DNA of 64,000 nucleotides from positions 69,933,501 to 69,997,500 of the forward strand of contig JAQMRL010000006.1 in assembly GCA_035578175.1 (NCBI GenBank), read 5' to 3'. This document shows, piece by piece, positions 32,771 to 44,039 of the stretch. Under the pieces are notes generated by a model. That model ran no database searches and had not been told where the DNA came from. It saw nothing but the letters and a program-made list of their open reading frames with translations. The stretch's first letter is position 1. Every line of letters starts with the position of its first letter. The position numbers and the translations under genes were made by a program. This DNA comes from Catonia carolina. Taxonomy: Eukaryota > Arthropoda > Insecta > Hemiptera > Achilidae.

Positions 32771-33045
32771 AACAAATCTGCTGTGAAACACACACACACA
32801 ATTTTCTCTTGCCAATGCAAATTATGAACAAAATAACATAAGAAATAACAAAAAAATAAACCTCAATAAACATAACTTAATTTTAATCATAAGTGAAAGA
32901 CGCAAAATGAAAATCAACCTCAGTTTGGCGTAAAAATACGGAAAATTACTCTTTCACGCTAAACTAGGCTCTGTAGAGCAAAATGTTTTAAGTAAAACTT
33001 GTAGGTCTTTTAATTTACTATACATTTGATTATAATCAAATTTAT

Positions 33046-33725
33046 GTATCAAATATGTTTTATTATCATTTATAGTTGACCATATTTTATTATTTTTAAT
33101 TTAGTGGTTATTTTGTTTGTCGTTACTACTTTAATACCTTAAAACACGTCTTTTCGGTCACTCCAGCGTCAAATCGGTCACGGTTTGTCCTCGTCGGTCA
33201 CGCTACGAAATACTCAATACTTGAATTATTAATTAAAAAATCATGGACTTATAGATTAATGACATAAACAAACGTTTCTATGAGATTTCTATGAATGTTT
33301 ATTTTCCTTCGACGGCGAAAAATAATATTTGAACATTCATGATGTCAAATCGTGACCGACTATACAAAACTGACCGTTTTCTAAACTATTTTTATTATGA
33401 ATTGAAAAAAATATATATTTTCGTTTTTCCCTAAAGCCAATTGTTGAGAAGTTTAATTATTGGTAAAGTTAAATTCTTTTAATCAATTTTAAATGGTTCG
33501 TTTTCTCAAAATAATATGTGTGACCAAATGGACGTTATCGGCGGTCTCGGCCGAGAATTAAAAAAAAAACGGTATAAAAATAAAAAATCCAGCGCTGCTG
33601 TGTAGTACAATGTATTTTATCATCTTCTTACGTTCAAATCAATAAATTGGTGTTTAAAATATTTTATGTTTTTTTTTTACCAAAAACATTGACTTAAAAT
33701 TGTCGTTCTTTGTGATAATCACCCT
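33046..33725. other. Unidentified insertion in H with TCGGTCAC repeats
   Basis: It splits H between TTGATTATAATCAAA and ATAATCACCCTTATACAC. The motif TCGGTCAC occurs three times within 33154-33200, and CGGCGGTCTCGGCCGAGA lies at 33539-33556. No terminal repeat or coding frame is identified. Confidence 0.5.
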
Positions 33726-33782
33726 TATACACTTATGTCGTAAACTGCATTCTAAGGCATAACTGCATTCATCTTAAATATT

Positions 33783-33955
33783 TTTTTTTTGTTTAACGTC
33801 CGACTCTTCTGCAATTACTGCTAATGCAGACGGTGAATGATGAAATGATTTTTTGTAACGTATGAAAAAATGCCGTGCCTGAATGGGATTCGAACCCAAG
33901 ACCGCATGATGAGAGGCGAGCACGTTACCAACTTCGCCAATGCGGCCGGCAAAAA
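33783..33955 (-). mobile_element. tRNA-derived SINE B, copy 2
   Basis: The complement reads GCATTGGCGAAGTTGGTAAC (A-box region) and GGGTTCGAATCCC (B-box), followed by the B body and poly(A). It is nested in H. It is SINE-like rather than a functional tRNA because the cloverleaf is degenerate and the body continues. Confidence 0.82.
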
Positions 33956-34439
33956 TAATAAAATTGAGTTTTCACACGTTTTCGTGAAGAAAAAAACAAA
34001 AAAATCGCTAATTACCGCTAAACTAAGCGTTATACAAAAAATTGTTTGAAATAAAAAGTTGTAGAATTTTAAATTGTCTGCAACTTTTACTAGACTATGT
34101 ACTAGTACACTTTTGCGCTTAAATTCATGTTAAACCACCAATCTTAAAAAAACAATTTTTTTACTTAAAAATGGCCTCTCCAAGAATTTCAGCAGACATG
34201 ACGCCACCCCTATCTTGTAAAGTATAAAACATTCAGTAAACGTGGCGATTTTAAAAAAAATTGTAGGACAAGTCTTTGAGAACATCGCAAAAAACTAAAA
34301 AATTGCACGAATAAACTACTACTTCCGGTTGACCGATTTTGATGAAAATGTTCGTATCGGGTCCGGTAGTGGTGTCTAACTTAACTTTTAAGTTTCAAGT
34401 TCGTACGTTGTTTTTTTTATTAGATATTCTGTTTACACA

Positions 34440-34483
<44 letters not shown>

Positions 34484-34800
34484 GACCAATCGCTAAAAAC
34501 ATGTTTTCTGGGTTCAGGGGGTCTGAAAACTTGTAGATCCGGTGAAGACTCGATTTCTTAAAATCGACATGAAAACAATACTTTCCTTCCTATATATTCA
34601 TATAGGTAAGAGAAAGTAAAAAAATTTCAAATTTTACGTGTATCGATGGTCATTTTATTTTTTCTTTGTTCCAGGTATGTTATCCTATCCAGATGATATT
34701 TTACTGCTTAGGGGTAAGTTTTAAGTAATCTAAGTTCATTTTATTGTTACCAAGTGAGTACGTTTTCAAGTAATACCTATTAAGTAAAGTGCCGTAGTCA

Positions 34801-35671
34801 TTATAGCAGCCGCGTCAGCTCGTGATCCGTGTGAGGAATTTCTGTTACGGCATGCAATGAAAGATTATACTATTCATAAAAAAAACATTTATCATAATGT
34901 TCTTGTCATTATAAAGTAACCTTTTGTTTTATTATTTCAATTTATTCTATAATATAGTAACTCTTTTACTTTTCTTTCATTGTATTTATTAATATTTAGT
35001 AATTATTTACAGTTTGAGTCAGGCAGTCCTCAGGAATTAAAATATGTACGTAGCATAGAAAATAAGGAAATTAAAAAATATATATTTCATAACATTAATT
35101 TATAGGAGGTAAAAAAAATCATAATCCATTTGGATTATGATTTTTTTACTGAGGTAAAAAAAAATCGAATGGTTAAGCCAATTCCGAGTCCTTTACGCGA
35201 TTCTTCATCACAGTTTTCTATAACTGATGCAATAATTTGTCGCACTTCCGAATGAATTACCGCTTTATTTTTCCGGGAAGACATATTAAAATAAAGCAAA
35301 AGATATGAAAAATACACGTTGAAATTTACCTAACACAAAACACACAAAACTAATAACTTTTGGTACGTTAACACGCTTTAAATTTCAAAATAAAAATCAC
35401 TTTAGTGATAAAAAATCATGAATAATGATTAACACATCCGAGACGCTTTAGCACAAATGTACAACTGTATATTGTGACACGTGTATCCGTTGTGAAAAGC
35501 AATAACATGTAGGCCTATAATAAATAAATACATAGACATATTAATAATATTTACATGATGACTAAATGTTTTTGTACTGCACGATAAGACAAATATATTA
35601 CTCACATTCTATTACGCCACCCGTCCCACTTCCCCAGGCGACAGAGATCATGAGCGGGCGCGCGTATAGTA
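34801..35671 (+). mobile_element. TIR element L, copy 3
   Basis: The right end CGCGCGTATAGTA is intact, and the left end is decayed (TTATAGCAGCCGCGTCAGC). The minus-strand frame 35135-35317 encodes MSSRKNKAVIHSEVRQIIAS and continues about 20 residues, also present in copy 2. A perfect 17-bp-arm hairpin lies at 35110-35148, unique to this copy. Confidence 0.78.
35110..35148. repeat. Perfect hairpin inside L copy 3
   Basis: AAAAAAATCATAATCCA pairs with its exact complement across a 2-nt TT loop. Confidence 0.92.
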
Positions 35672-36224
35672 TCTCTTCTCGATGTCACTGGTCATTTAGC
35701 CCATTCGAAGTGTTTTTTATTTTATTTAGGCTTCTTTATTTTATTCTCTAGTAAAGAGCCAATTTTGGACCATGTGAGGTGACTAGACATTTCTAGAAGG
35801 TCTCTTTGCAGCCCTCATTCTCAGCATTCGTTCACCATAGGCTTTTATCCTTTCTTCGTCCACCCGGTGTTCTGTGTTTACTCTTCATGGTAGCCCTTAA
35901 CGTCTGTAATTAGTTGTCTGAATTAACAGGTTGACTCCCAAGGCAATGTTTTGCAATTTTGCTTAAAAACCTCGTACCTATTTAATGGTTCCTTTTCTAT
36001 TTTTAATTTATTTTCTTTTAAGTCTACAGTATTGTAAGGCTTAAATTTTTTTGGCGCTGTTTTTTAGGTGAGAGACTGATCAGGTACTCATGAGTAAAAA
36101 AATCAAATTTACTGTGAAAGGCTGATGTGTTTCACTGAAATTTTACTTGTATTTCTATGAAATATTTGTATTTTACAAATAATTATTTATCCGGACCGGA
36201 CTGAATATTTATCTGGACCGAATG

Positions 36225-36355
36225 CCAAACGAAAGGATGCCAGTGGCAGCTTTAAATTATCAACCAGTTGGCAGAAGAGATGTAGGGAGGCCGAGAGGGA
36301 GAAGGGTACCGGAACACGTTCATGTAACCTAATCCTTGGAAGTGAAGATGATGAT
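36225..36355 (+). pseudogene. LINE C-terminal fragment (family Y)
   Basis: It encodes RMPNERMPVAALNYQPVGRR and DVGRPRGR, a motif shared with 58345-58470 and with 40690-40810. This is the extreme C-terminus of a non-LTR polyprotein, without other domains. Confidence 0.65.
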
Positions 36356-36596
36356 TATTTATCCGGTTATTTTTCAAAAAACTACATAACTCTATCGATG
36401 ATGCGTCTCTCTATCAAGCAGTTGTTCGGCGAGTGGTAAACTTGATTAGCAGTTGTCTACACAGAGGCACCGACCAGAGTCAACTTTTACAATGCAAAAA
36501 AATACTGTAATATGAAAACCTTAAAAAATTAAAAGATAGAATGATGTTTCATTGTATAATATTATAAAACGTGATTAATAATGCAATAATAAACTA

Positions 36597-37378
36597 CAGG
36601 GTGATTTTTTAGTCCTTTTACCCAATTGTTAATGTCTGGTAATTTTTTTCTAAGAAAGGGATATTTTGTTTTGTGACACAAAGTTGGTAGCCCTACTCAA
36701 CCGGTATAGATACGACAGTTTGAGTTGATTCTTCTTGAGTTGCGTAAAATTTTGTGCTGTTTCCAGTTGTGTTACGAACAGAATGTCTTTTGCCCTAGAA
36801 CAACGGCTTTTCATTCTTGAACAATATTTTGCTACAAAATCGTATGCGAGTGTAAAAGAACCATTTCAAATTAAATTTTTTGGTGTTCCTCCACTCTATT
36901 CTAGTCAATTTCTAGGCTAACTAACTGATTTTTAGAGGTAGGTATTGTTTGCAGCAGAAAACATAGTGGTCGACCAACTCTCTTGACAGATGACGTTAAG
37001 ATAATGTGAAAACAAGATTGCTCAATTCTCCATGGAAAAGTTTACAAAAACTTTCCTCGCATGTTGATTAGTCATGTTCGAGTGCTCAGAAAGCTGCTAA
37101 AAAATTGAAATTGTATCCGTATCACATACGATTAGCTCTAGAGCTTCAGCCTCCAGATTTACACAAGAGATTGTTTTAGGATAAAAGAAATTCTGTTCGT
37201 AGCACGACCGGAAATGGCACAAAATTTTACACAGCTCAAGGAGAATCAACTCACACTGCCATATCCATACTGGTTGAGTAGGTAGGTGTACCAACTTAGT
37301 GTCACAAAACAAATTTTTTTTTTTTTTAAATATTACCAGACATTAACAATTGGGTAACAGGACTAAAAAATCACCCTG
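36597..37378. mobile_element. Fold-back DDE (Tc1/mariner-like) element
   Basis: TA lies on both sides (36595-36596 and 37379-37380). The TIRs start CAGGGTGATTTTTTAGTCC and the inverted similarity extends about 210 bp inward (36597-36810 against 37165-37378). Both arms are therefore 5' ends of the same transposon, each with the beginning of a transposase (SFALEQRLFILEQYF and a diverged SFIL- partner). It is non-coding overall. Confidence 0.85.
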
Positions 37379-37912
37379 TATAATAATAGTCAATATTATG
37401 TAATAGTAATAATAAGCTGTCAAGTTCACCGACTCATTTTTGACTCGATCAGATCAATAAATCACGAAGCATGACTGGGGAAACGTTTGTTGAATTAATT
37501 TCAAACAGCTCATTATATGATTCAATGCAAACGAGCATCCAATCCGTCTCACGATTCTACTAAAAACACTACACGTTAGAGACTGATCAGTCTTTCAAAA
37601 GTCAATTTTACAGATCTGGTGAGAGACCTATAAAGTGTTTCATGGGAGTCAACTTGTTAAGGTCGGTTTATTAAGTTTTGTTCTGTTTATTTCGGTTTTC
37701 TCAGTGTCTCCGTTCTGTCTTTTTTAAACCATTTATCCGACACCTTACGTTTATTATTTAAAACGTTTATTTAGTGTATTAAAAATTTGTTTTGTCAACC
37801 GGTTTTTATCCATTCTATACAGTTGTCTGTAAAATCTACTATCTAAAAAGTATAGTAAATAAAGATTTAAATAAAATCGTAGGAGCTGTTTTTGATAAAT
37901 TTGAGAAACAAG

Positions 37913-38165
37913 AAACCTGGTTCAAATCCTAGTAAAGGTAGTTACTGTTATACGGATTTGAATGCTAGACAGTGGCTACCGGTGTACTTTGATATTTGGG
38001 GTTCATTTAACCATACTCTCTCAGGAATGGTCGACCCTAAATCCGCACAAGACTACACCTCATTTACACGTCATACACATCATCGTCATCTCATTGGGTC
38101 ATGGGGTTGCATATTGTTTTGAATTGAACAGATTGCAACGTACACGCATTAGGGATTACAAAAGA
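37913..38165 (+). mobile_element. SINE T, 5'-truncated
   Basis: It starts at the B-box CCTGGTTCAAATCC and ends GCATTAGGGATTACAAAAG. The A-box half is replaced by H-like sequence (37863-37907). Confidence 0.8.
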
Positions 38166-38194
38166 AAAGTTTTCACCAAAAAGACACGTTTTTG

Positions 38195-38303
38195 AAACCC
38201 CGAAAACTTGAAACTCGGTGAAAACTTGATTTCAAAAATCGAGATAAACACAATACTTTGCTTGCTTCCCTATGTATATTCATATAGGGCAAGAGGAAAT
38301 AAA
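38195..38303 (-). mobile_element. H-family end fragment
   Basis: Reading GGTGAAAACTTGATTTC to CATATAGGGCAAGAGGAAAT, this is the left end of H on the minus strand, diverged. Confidence 0.65.
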
Positions 38304-38304
38304 A

Positions 38305-38771
38305 ATGTTTGTTAGCACTCGGATTAATAATGAATTATTATATAAAAGTATTTAAAAACTGTCAACGGGAAGATTTATTTAGATTTTGTTTTATTTCAAT
38401 TTAATCCAGGGATTGCTCGTGCGAATAATAATCCATACCGTCCATGGATTATTCCATTTATATTTTCCACATGTATCCATTTATTTAATTATTATTCGCA
38501 CTTAATACGTTGAAACGGGTAATAAATTGTTTTTACCTACATTTTATAGAAATGTTCACCACTTAAAAGTGTTTATTTATTTTATTTGTATTTTTTCATA
38601 AGATTAATTATTTTATTTTTAGAAAACTAAAATCCAAGCATAATTTTCTGTTATCGTTGTAACCGATTCTGATGCATTTTGATGAGGATTTATTTTAATT
38701 CTATTGTTTTATTGTTTTGATAATCTGTTAAATTTGAATTATTATACTGTATATTGGGGTTTTAAGATTAC
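38305..38771. other. AT-rich stretch, nothing recognised
   Basis: No repeat or gene is seen. A pogo-like end (ACAGTAAAACCCTGATTATA, CCGAAACGGATCCGG) follows at 38772-38840, weakly supported. Confidence 0.35.
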
Positions 38772-38861
38772 AGTAAAACCCTGATTATACGTAACCAGCT
38801 TTACGAGAACCCGCCATTACCGAAACGGATCCGGAAAACTTGTTTTTTAGTGTGGTGATTA

Positions 38862-39181
38862 ATCCACCGGGTTGGTCTAGAGGTCAAGTCGTCGCCAAAA
38901 TCAGCTGTTTAACAGCTGATTTTCGGAGACGAAGGTTCGTGGTTCAAATCCTAGTAAAGGTACTTTTATACGGATCTGAATGCTAGACAGTGGTTACCGG
39001 TGTACTTTGATGGTTGGGGTTCAATTAACCATACTCTCAGGAATGGTCGACCTGAGTCTGTACAAGACTACACCTCATTTACCCGTCATACACATCATCC
39101 TCATCTCATTGAGTCATGGGGTTGCTTATTGTTCTGACTTGAACAGATTGCAACGTACACAAATTAGGGATTACAAAAAAA
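38862..39181 (+). mobile_element. tRNA-derived SINE T with 13-bp TSD
   Basis: The perfect duplication AGTGTGGTGATTA is at 38849-38861 and 39182-39194. The palindrome AAAATCAGCTG-TTTAA-CAGCTGATTTT (38897-38923) lies between the A and B boxes. It is the cleanest full-length T copy in the window. Confidence 0.93.
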
Positions 39182-39397
39182 AGTGTGGTGATTACTCAAT
39201 TTTAATTGTGTTTTTATGAACCATACAGCATTTAAATACATAACGTCGTTAAAGTACAAAACAGTGTGTCCAATAATACTTAACAATAATACGTATGGCG
39301 TCTGGGGGGCGTATGTATTGTAGTTGTGGGTGGGGATGGGGGATGTACTGGCGGGGCCCGGTACCCGGTGACGCACTCCCAATGTACAGTATATGTA

Positions 39398-40306
39398 GTC
39401 TGTCTACTGTAAGAGTACTCCGCGCGAGGCAAGCGCCTACAGGTTGTAAACAAAAGTTTTACTCTAAAAGTTAGTGCGTATCAACCTCTCCACCTGACAA
39501 TTATCCTGCACTACGTTCCATCATTAAAATATCTACATCCAGCTAAAATAAACATTATCCTTTAAGCGTTTTCAATTATACCGTTTTGATTACGTGTAAT
39601 TTATTGTAGTTTCATAAAGACTCCTTAATTAATTATTTTAACCATTACAGTTAACAAAACAATTTTTGGCTACTTTTTAATGTTTACCGCTTTTATGTTT
39701 CAAAAACTCAACACATTCACTATCACGCATGTTAACAAAACACAGCTTACAAAACTTTTCAACTTTAGTCTACGAAGAAAATCGAAACGAACCGATTTAA
39801 TACCAAAAGATAAATGATGAAACTAAAAATGAGTTAAACACGGGGAAGTGCAAACTGTGTTAAACTAATCACTGATATTAATTTTAGTGATACGAAATAA
39901 ACAATCTGAAATTAGAAACAACGAATCACAGGAATTGTTTATTCTCCTGTTATAATTCAAGCGCATTAGTCTTATATTACTTGTGACCAAAAATAAAACT
40001 GAGTCTATTAAAAAACCCCACTAATCATAAAGAATAATGTAATAATAGTAAATAATGTTACGAAAAATAACAATGTTCGAGTAACAATAGTAAAAGTTTT
40101 AATTTTTAATGGTAAACTAATGTTCGATTTATGAAACATTTTCTAACAAATGAATTGAACGTGTTTTTATTATATTAAGCTTAGAGCGAATAATTAGTGT
40201 TGTATGGAATTTTGTTTTTTATCATGCTGTGCGTATTTTTAATTATTGCGCATGCTCACTTGTGTTGCTGGTTGCCAACGTCGGAGTACTCTTAGCGTAG
40301 ACAGAC
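39398..40306 (+). mobile_element. TIR element Z, complete copy
   Basis: TA lies on both sides (39396-39397 and 40307-40308). The left TIR is GTCTGTCTACTGTAAGAGTA and the right is its inverse with two differences, about 25 bp. The 909-bp interior matches 1-957 in reverse. It has no transposase and is probably a non-autonomous class II element of Tc1/mariner type, judging by the TA target. Confidence 0.82.
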
Positions 40307-40383
40307 TATACGTGGAAATCTAGCTTGGTTCATGGTGGCCGTCGCCATGTGTGACTAGTGTGTGACTAAGTTGATACGAACGC

Positions 40384-40548
40384 CAAAATATTTATTCAAA
40401 CGCGTAGGGTGACAGTTTTTTTGGAATTGTATGACTTCCCCACCCCCGCCAAGTACGGTGTACACAAGGTGAGATGCTTAAGGTTTTAGGCTCACGGACA
40501 AAGTCTGCGGATAACCGAAACCCGCTGATACCAAGGGATTACTGTATA
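40384..40548 (-). mobile_element. pogo/Tigger-like terminal fragment
   Basis: On the complement it reads TACAGTAATCCCTTGGTATC, then GGGTTTCGGTTATCCGC and GGACAAAGTC-type sequence. It is an inverted homologue of 5850-6030. Confidence 0.55.
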
Positions 40549-40559
40549 ATGATTAAATT

Positions 40560-40911
40560 AATAAATTATAATTTTTATGAAGATTGGAGAAGATGTTGCA
40601 GATTGACGTTACGAGATAGGGTAACGAATATAAGAGTAAGAGAGATAATGGGCATTGAAGACTCAATAATAGACCGTATTGAGAGAAAACAACTGCACTG
40701 GTATGGTCACATGCGAAGAATGAGCAACGTACGAATCCCACTGAAGGCGTGGAACTGGAGACCGCAGCGAAATAGAAAAAGAGGAAGACCGAGAGGGAGA
40801 TGGATGGAAGGTATTGACAGAGCCATGGGAAGAAGAAACATGGAGGAGGAGTCATGGCAAGACAGGCAAAAATGGCGTTTTGACTGCGACAAACGACCCA
40901 TAGTGTTGTAA
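40560..40911 (+). pseudogene. LINE C-terminal fragment (family Y-like)
   Basis: An open stretch reads DRVTNIRVREIMGIEDSIID, then RIERKQLHWYGHMRRM, KRGRPRGRWMEGIDRAM and WRFDCDKRP before a stop at about 40911. The WYGHMRRM and RGRPR(G/K)RW motifs are typical of non-LTR C-termini. The upstream part of the open frame (40474-40550) belongs to the pogo-like end and is not part of this protein. Confidence 0.78.
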
Positions 40912-40946
40912 ATAGTCGCCACTATATATATAATTTTTATTATTTT

Positions 40947-40987
40947 ACATTGACGATAGAAAGTTTTGTAAGTGTTTCACACCAGAT
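40947..40987 (+). mobile_element. H-family right-end fragment
   Basis: CATTGACGATAGAAAG...GTGTTTCACACCAGA abuts the left end of the next H copy, giving an end-to-start head-to-tail junction. Confidence 0.7.
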
Positions 40988-40991
40988 TTTT

Positions 40992-41125
40992 ACTTTCTTT
41001 TGCCTACATGAATATATAGGAAGGAAAGTATTGTTTTTACGTCGATTTTTTGAAATCGAGTTATCACCGGATCTATACGTTTTCAGACCCCCTGAACCCA
41101 AGAAACATGTTTTTAGCGATTGGTC

Positions 41126-41190
<65 letters not shown>

Positions 41191-41909
41191 GAGAGTGTGT
41201 GAACAGAATATCTCAAGAACGGAACAACGTACGAACTTGAAACTTTAAGTTACATACCACTACCGGACCCGACACGAGAATTTTCATAAAAATCGGTCAA
41301 CCGGAAGTAGTAGTTTATTCGTGTAATTTTTCCCTATTTTGCGATTTTTTTAAAAACTGATCCTACAATTTTTTTTTAAATCGCCTCATTTACTAAATTT
41401 TTTATGCTCTATAAGATAGGGTAAACACAATGTCTGCTGAAATTCTTGGTGAGGCTGTTTTCTCAAAAAAAAGTTTTTTAAGATTGCGACATTAATATGC
41501 ATTTTACCGCAAAATGGTATATGGCAAAAGTTGTAGAGAATTAAAAACTCTACAACTTTTATCTCAAACATTTTTTCGTTTAACGCATAGTTTAGCGGTA
41601 ATTAGCGATTTGTTATTTTTTTCTCACGGAAACGTGTGAAAAAATCGATTTTTTTAAGATTTCGGCCGTGGTATGCGTTTTACGACAAAAGTGTACATAA
41701 TCAAATTTATTGAAAATTAAAAGATCTACAACTTTTATTTAGAGCATTTTTGTCTACAGAGCCTAGTTTAGCGTGAAAGAGTGATTTCCGTATTTTTAAG
41801 CCAAACTTAGGTTGATTTTCATTTTTTTAATGTTTTATTACAATTGTTAAGTTGTATTGTTAATTATTTGCTTTGGCAAGAGAAATTTGTGTGAGTGTTT
41901 CACACCAGA
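40992..41909 (+). mobile_element. H-family element, near complete
   Basis: It has the full set of H landmarks, including a long (GT)n tract (41127-41200, interrupted) and both termini. It is directly tandem to the preceding H end fragment. Confidence 0.86.
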
Positions 41910-41911
41910 TT

Positions 41912-42950
41912 TTTCTTGATTTAGATTCATATCCCGAACTATTCCTCCGTTTCTTTGTGAAACATTCTGTATAAGCATAATATTTGGATTGATTTACCGA
42001 GAAAATAATGTTTATTTACCAACGAATACCCACATGTATGGCATTAGGTTAATTATTTCTGACAGAGTACGGTTGAAATTGCAGCTGTGGACCTCAAACT
42101 CACATACCGCTACCCTAACAACACCAATCGATTTAGCTATTTAATAAAACCACGTTCACAAAATAAAATCTCTGGTTTTATTTATTATTTTATGTGATAT
42201 GGCTTTTAGAATTATTTATAACGTATTTTCGTGTTGTTCTTTTTTTCGATTTTCAGTTTCATGATAATGGAAAATTAATTATAATTTAAAATGTATCTAA
42301 TATGTACGTTTTTACATTTGAAATAAACTCCCAATTAATTTTTTTTGTCATTTTTTTTGTTTGATTGATTTGTCAATTATTTAGTTTATTTTTCTTTGCT
42401 ACACTTTTTTTTATCTTCCCGCGTTATGTTTCAATATGGTATTTTTTTTTAATACTTGTAAATGGGCTGTCATAAGTTCATTATTTGTTGTCAGTGGGGT
42501 ATAATTATCTTGTAAAATAACTCTTTTCCCGGTTTAATGTCACGCACTAATATTTTTGAACAATCTAATTTTTCTAAAGTAGTCACGCCGATTTTTATAA
42601 TCAACTTAATCTTTTTACCGGAAGACAGAAATTTTATATTGTCATATCTATGACCTAGGTTCTTACGGGATCTGGGTATAATAATTAATTAGATTTACTG
42701 TTTGGAGCCTGATTTTTGTAAGGAGAGCGCTGGGCAAAACGTGTGTCTGTATTAGTATAGTCTTGTATGTACTGCAATAGTGCAGCGTATGTAATCAACA
42801 ATGGAACAGCATGCATACAAAATACAATGGGTGTTTTTTTTTAATTTTCAACAACACTGACTGTACATCTTACTGTTAGTCAGAGGGGTATGCAGAGCTG
42901 AAGTTAAGTATGCGCATGCGTGGCCTAGCGCTCACAGCAATTGGTTTGGC
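41912..42950. other. AT-rich stretch, nothing recognised
   Basis: No credible coding frame is seen. The motif GGGATCTGGGTATAATAATT (42669-42688) resembles parts of the LTR G start and of 53847-53866, perhaps a remote LTR relation. Confidence 0.4.
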
Positions 42951-43080
42951 CTTTACTTGTGTTGTTTAGGTCAGCCAAAACAAACCAGCCAAAAGGCTGG
43001 TTTGAACCTCTTGAGCGTTTACGAAGTAAAACGAAGAGTGAGGTGGTTTATCATCCCTTCCTCACCAAGTGGGAAAATAT

Positions 43081-43905
43081 TGTGACACTTATCGCTAAGG
43101 TCCGTTTCGGGATCTAGGTAATTAAATAATTAATACACTAAAGTTTACAATTAATTACAAATATTTATTACAACTAAAATATTTACAAAATAAATAATAA
43201 ACTAATTATAATGGAGTATTACAATTTTCTGTTAGATTTCGGTTTGATAATTTATTGATTATAATTGAGTATATCATGAATATGACGATTGATGTGATTG
43301 AAACAAGGATTACTAATGTGTGGTCGTGAAAAAAATAAATAACTTAAATAATTTACTCAGTACTACTTACAATCAATTATATAGAATACACTTACAAAAT
43401 TAAACTGCATACAGAATGCACATACACAAAAACTGAATTTAATGCACATACACAATAACTTTACACAATGCACACACACAAAGACAGTATAACAATAGTT
43501 GACCAACACAATGCCCGGAATGTGCCTGCACTACGCACCGACAGCTCACTCTATAAACACTCGTCAAAGATCAAATGAATACTAACTAACTGACCGCACT
43601 CGGGGTTCTATTTATATAAGCGGTTAAAAGAATCTTCCCAAAAGACACCGAAATTCGATATAAAGTCCTTTCTAGAGAAGTTTTTTTTAATGTAAACTGG
43701 TAATCAACCGACTCTTCATAAATAGTTGTACAACAAAGACCTTATCATACACAACAGCGCAGTCCTTTCAAACAACTTTCATGAATAGGCATCCCATTAT
43801 AGCCAACCGTATTGTTACTTTTTCACTCTATTATCTACTCTTTACCATTTTATGAATGAAGTACTAGAAATTTCGCAAACCATGCCCTTCTTCGATATTC
43901 TCACA
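43081..43905 (-). mobile_element. Solo LTR G, copy 2
   Basis: It starts TGTGACACTTATCGC and ends ATTCTCACA, 825 bp. The flanks are ATAT at the left and GTAT at the right, a 4-bp duplication with one change. The minus strand shows TATATAAATAG followed by TCAGT. It is nested in an old A copy. Confidence 0.85.
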
Positions 43906-44039
43906 GTATGCTTATCAGTGTGCTAGATCCTTTGAAAATCACGTACTTTCCACCCTGAAAATGACACCTTCATTTCATTCACCAGAGGGCCTGGCTGTAT
44001 AATGAAATTCATTACTTTCGAACGAGATAACTGTGACTA

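Larger units (their letters stand above)
32777..34617 (-). mobile_element. H-family element split by two insertions
   Basis: The left end TCTGCTGTGAAACAC starts at 32777 and the right end ...AGGTAAGAGAAAGT ends at 34617. Interruptions are an unidentified segment (about 33046-33725) and SINE B (33783-33955). A (CA)n tract lies at 34442-34479. Confidence 0.85.
35927..37656. mobile_element. piggyBac-like non-autonomous element, copy 1
   Basis: TTAA flanks both sides (35923-35926 and 37657-37660). The TIRs are CAGGTTGACTCCCA and TGGGAGTCAACTTG. It shares both end regions with 59625-60504. It contains a LINE tail fragment (about 36225-36355) and a fold-back DDE element (36597-37378). No piggyBac transposase is visible. 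The superfamily is inferred from the TTAA target. Confidence 0.8.
35755..37850 (-). mobile_element. Unclassified repeat of 6300-7060, split by piggyBac-like element
   Basis: The parts 35755-35922 and 37661-37850 together match 6300-7060. The split occurs at a TTAA, restored when the insertion is removed. Confidence 0.6.

Noticed and set aside
33873..33955. Functional tRNA gene on the minus strand
   Set aside because: Three copies share the same non-tRNA body and poly(A) tail, so it is a SINE. The anticodon stem is poorly paired.
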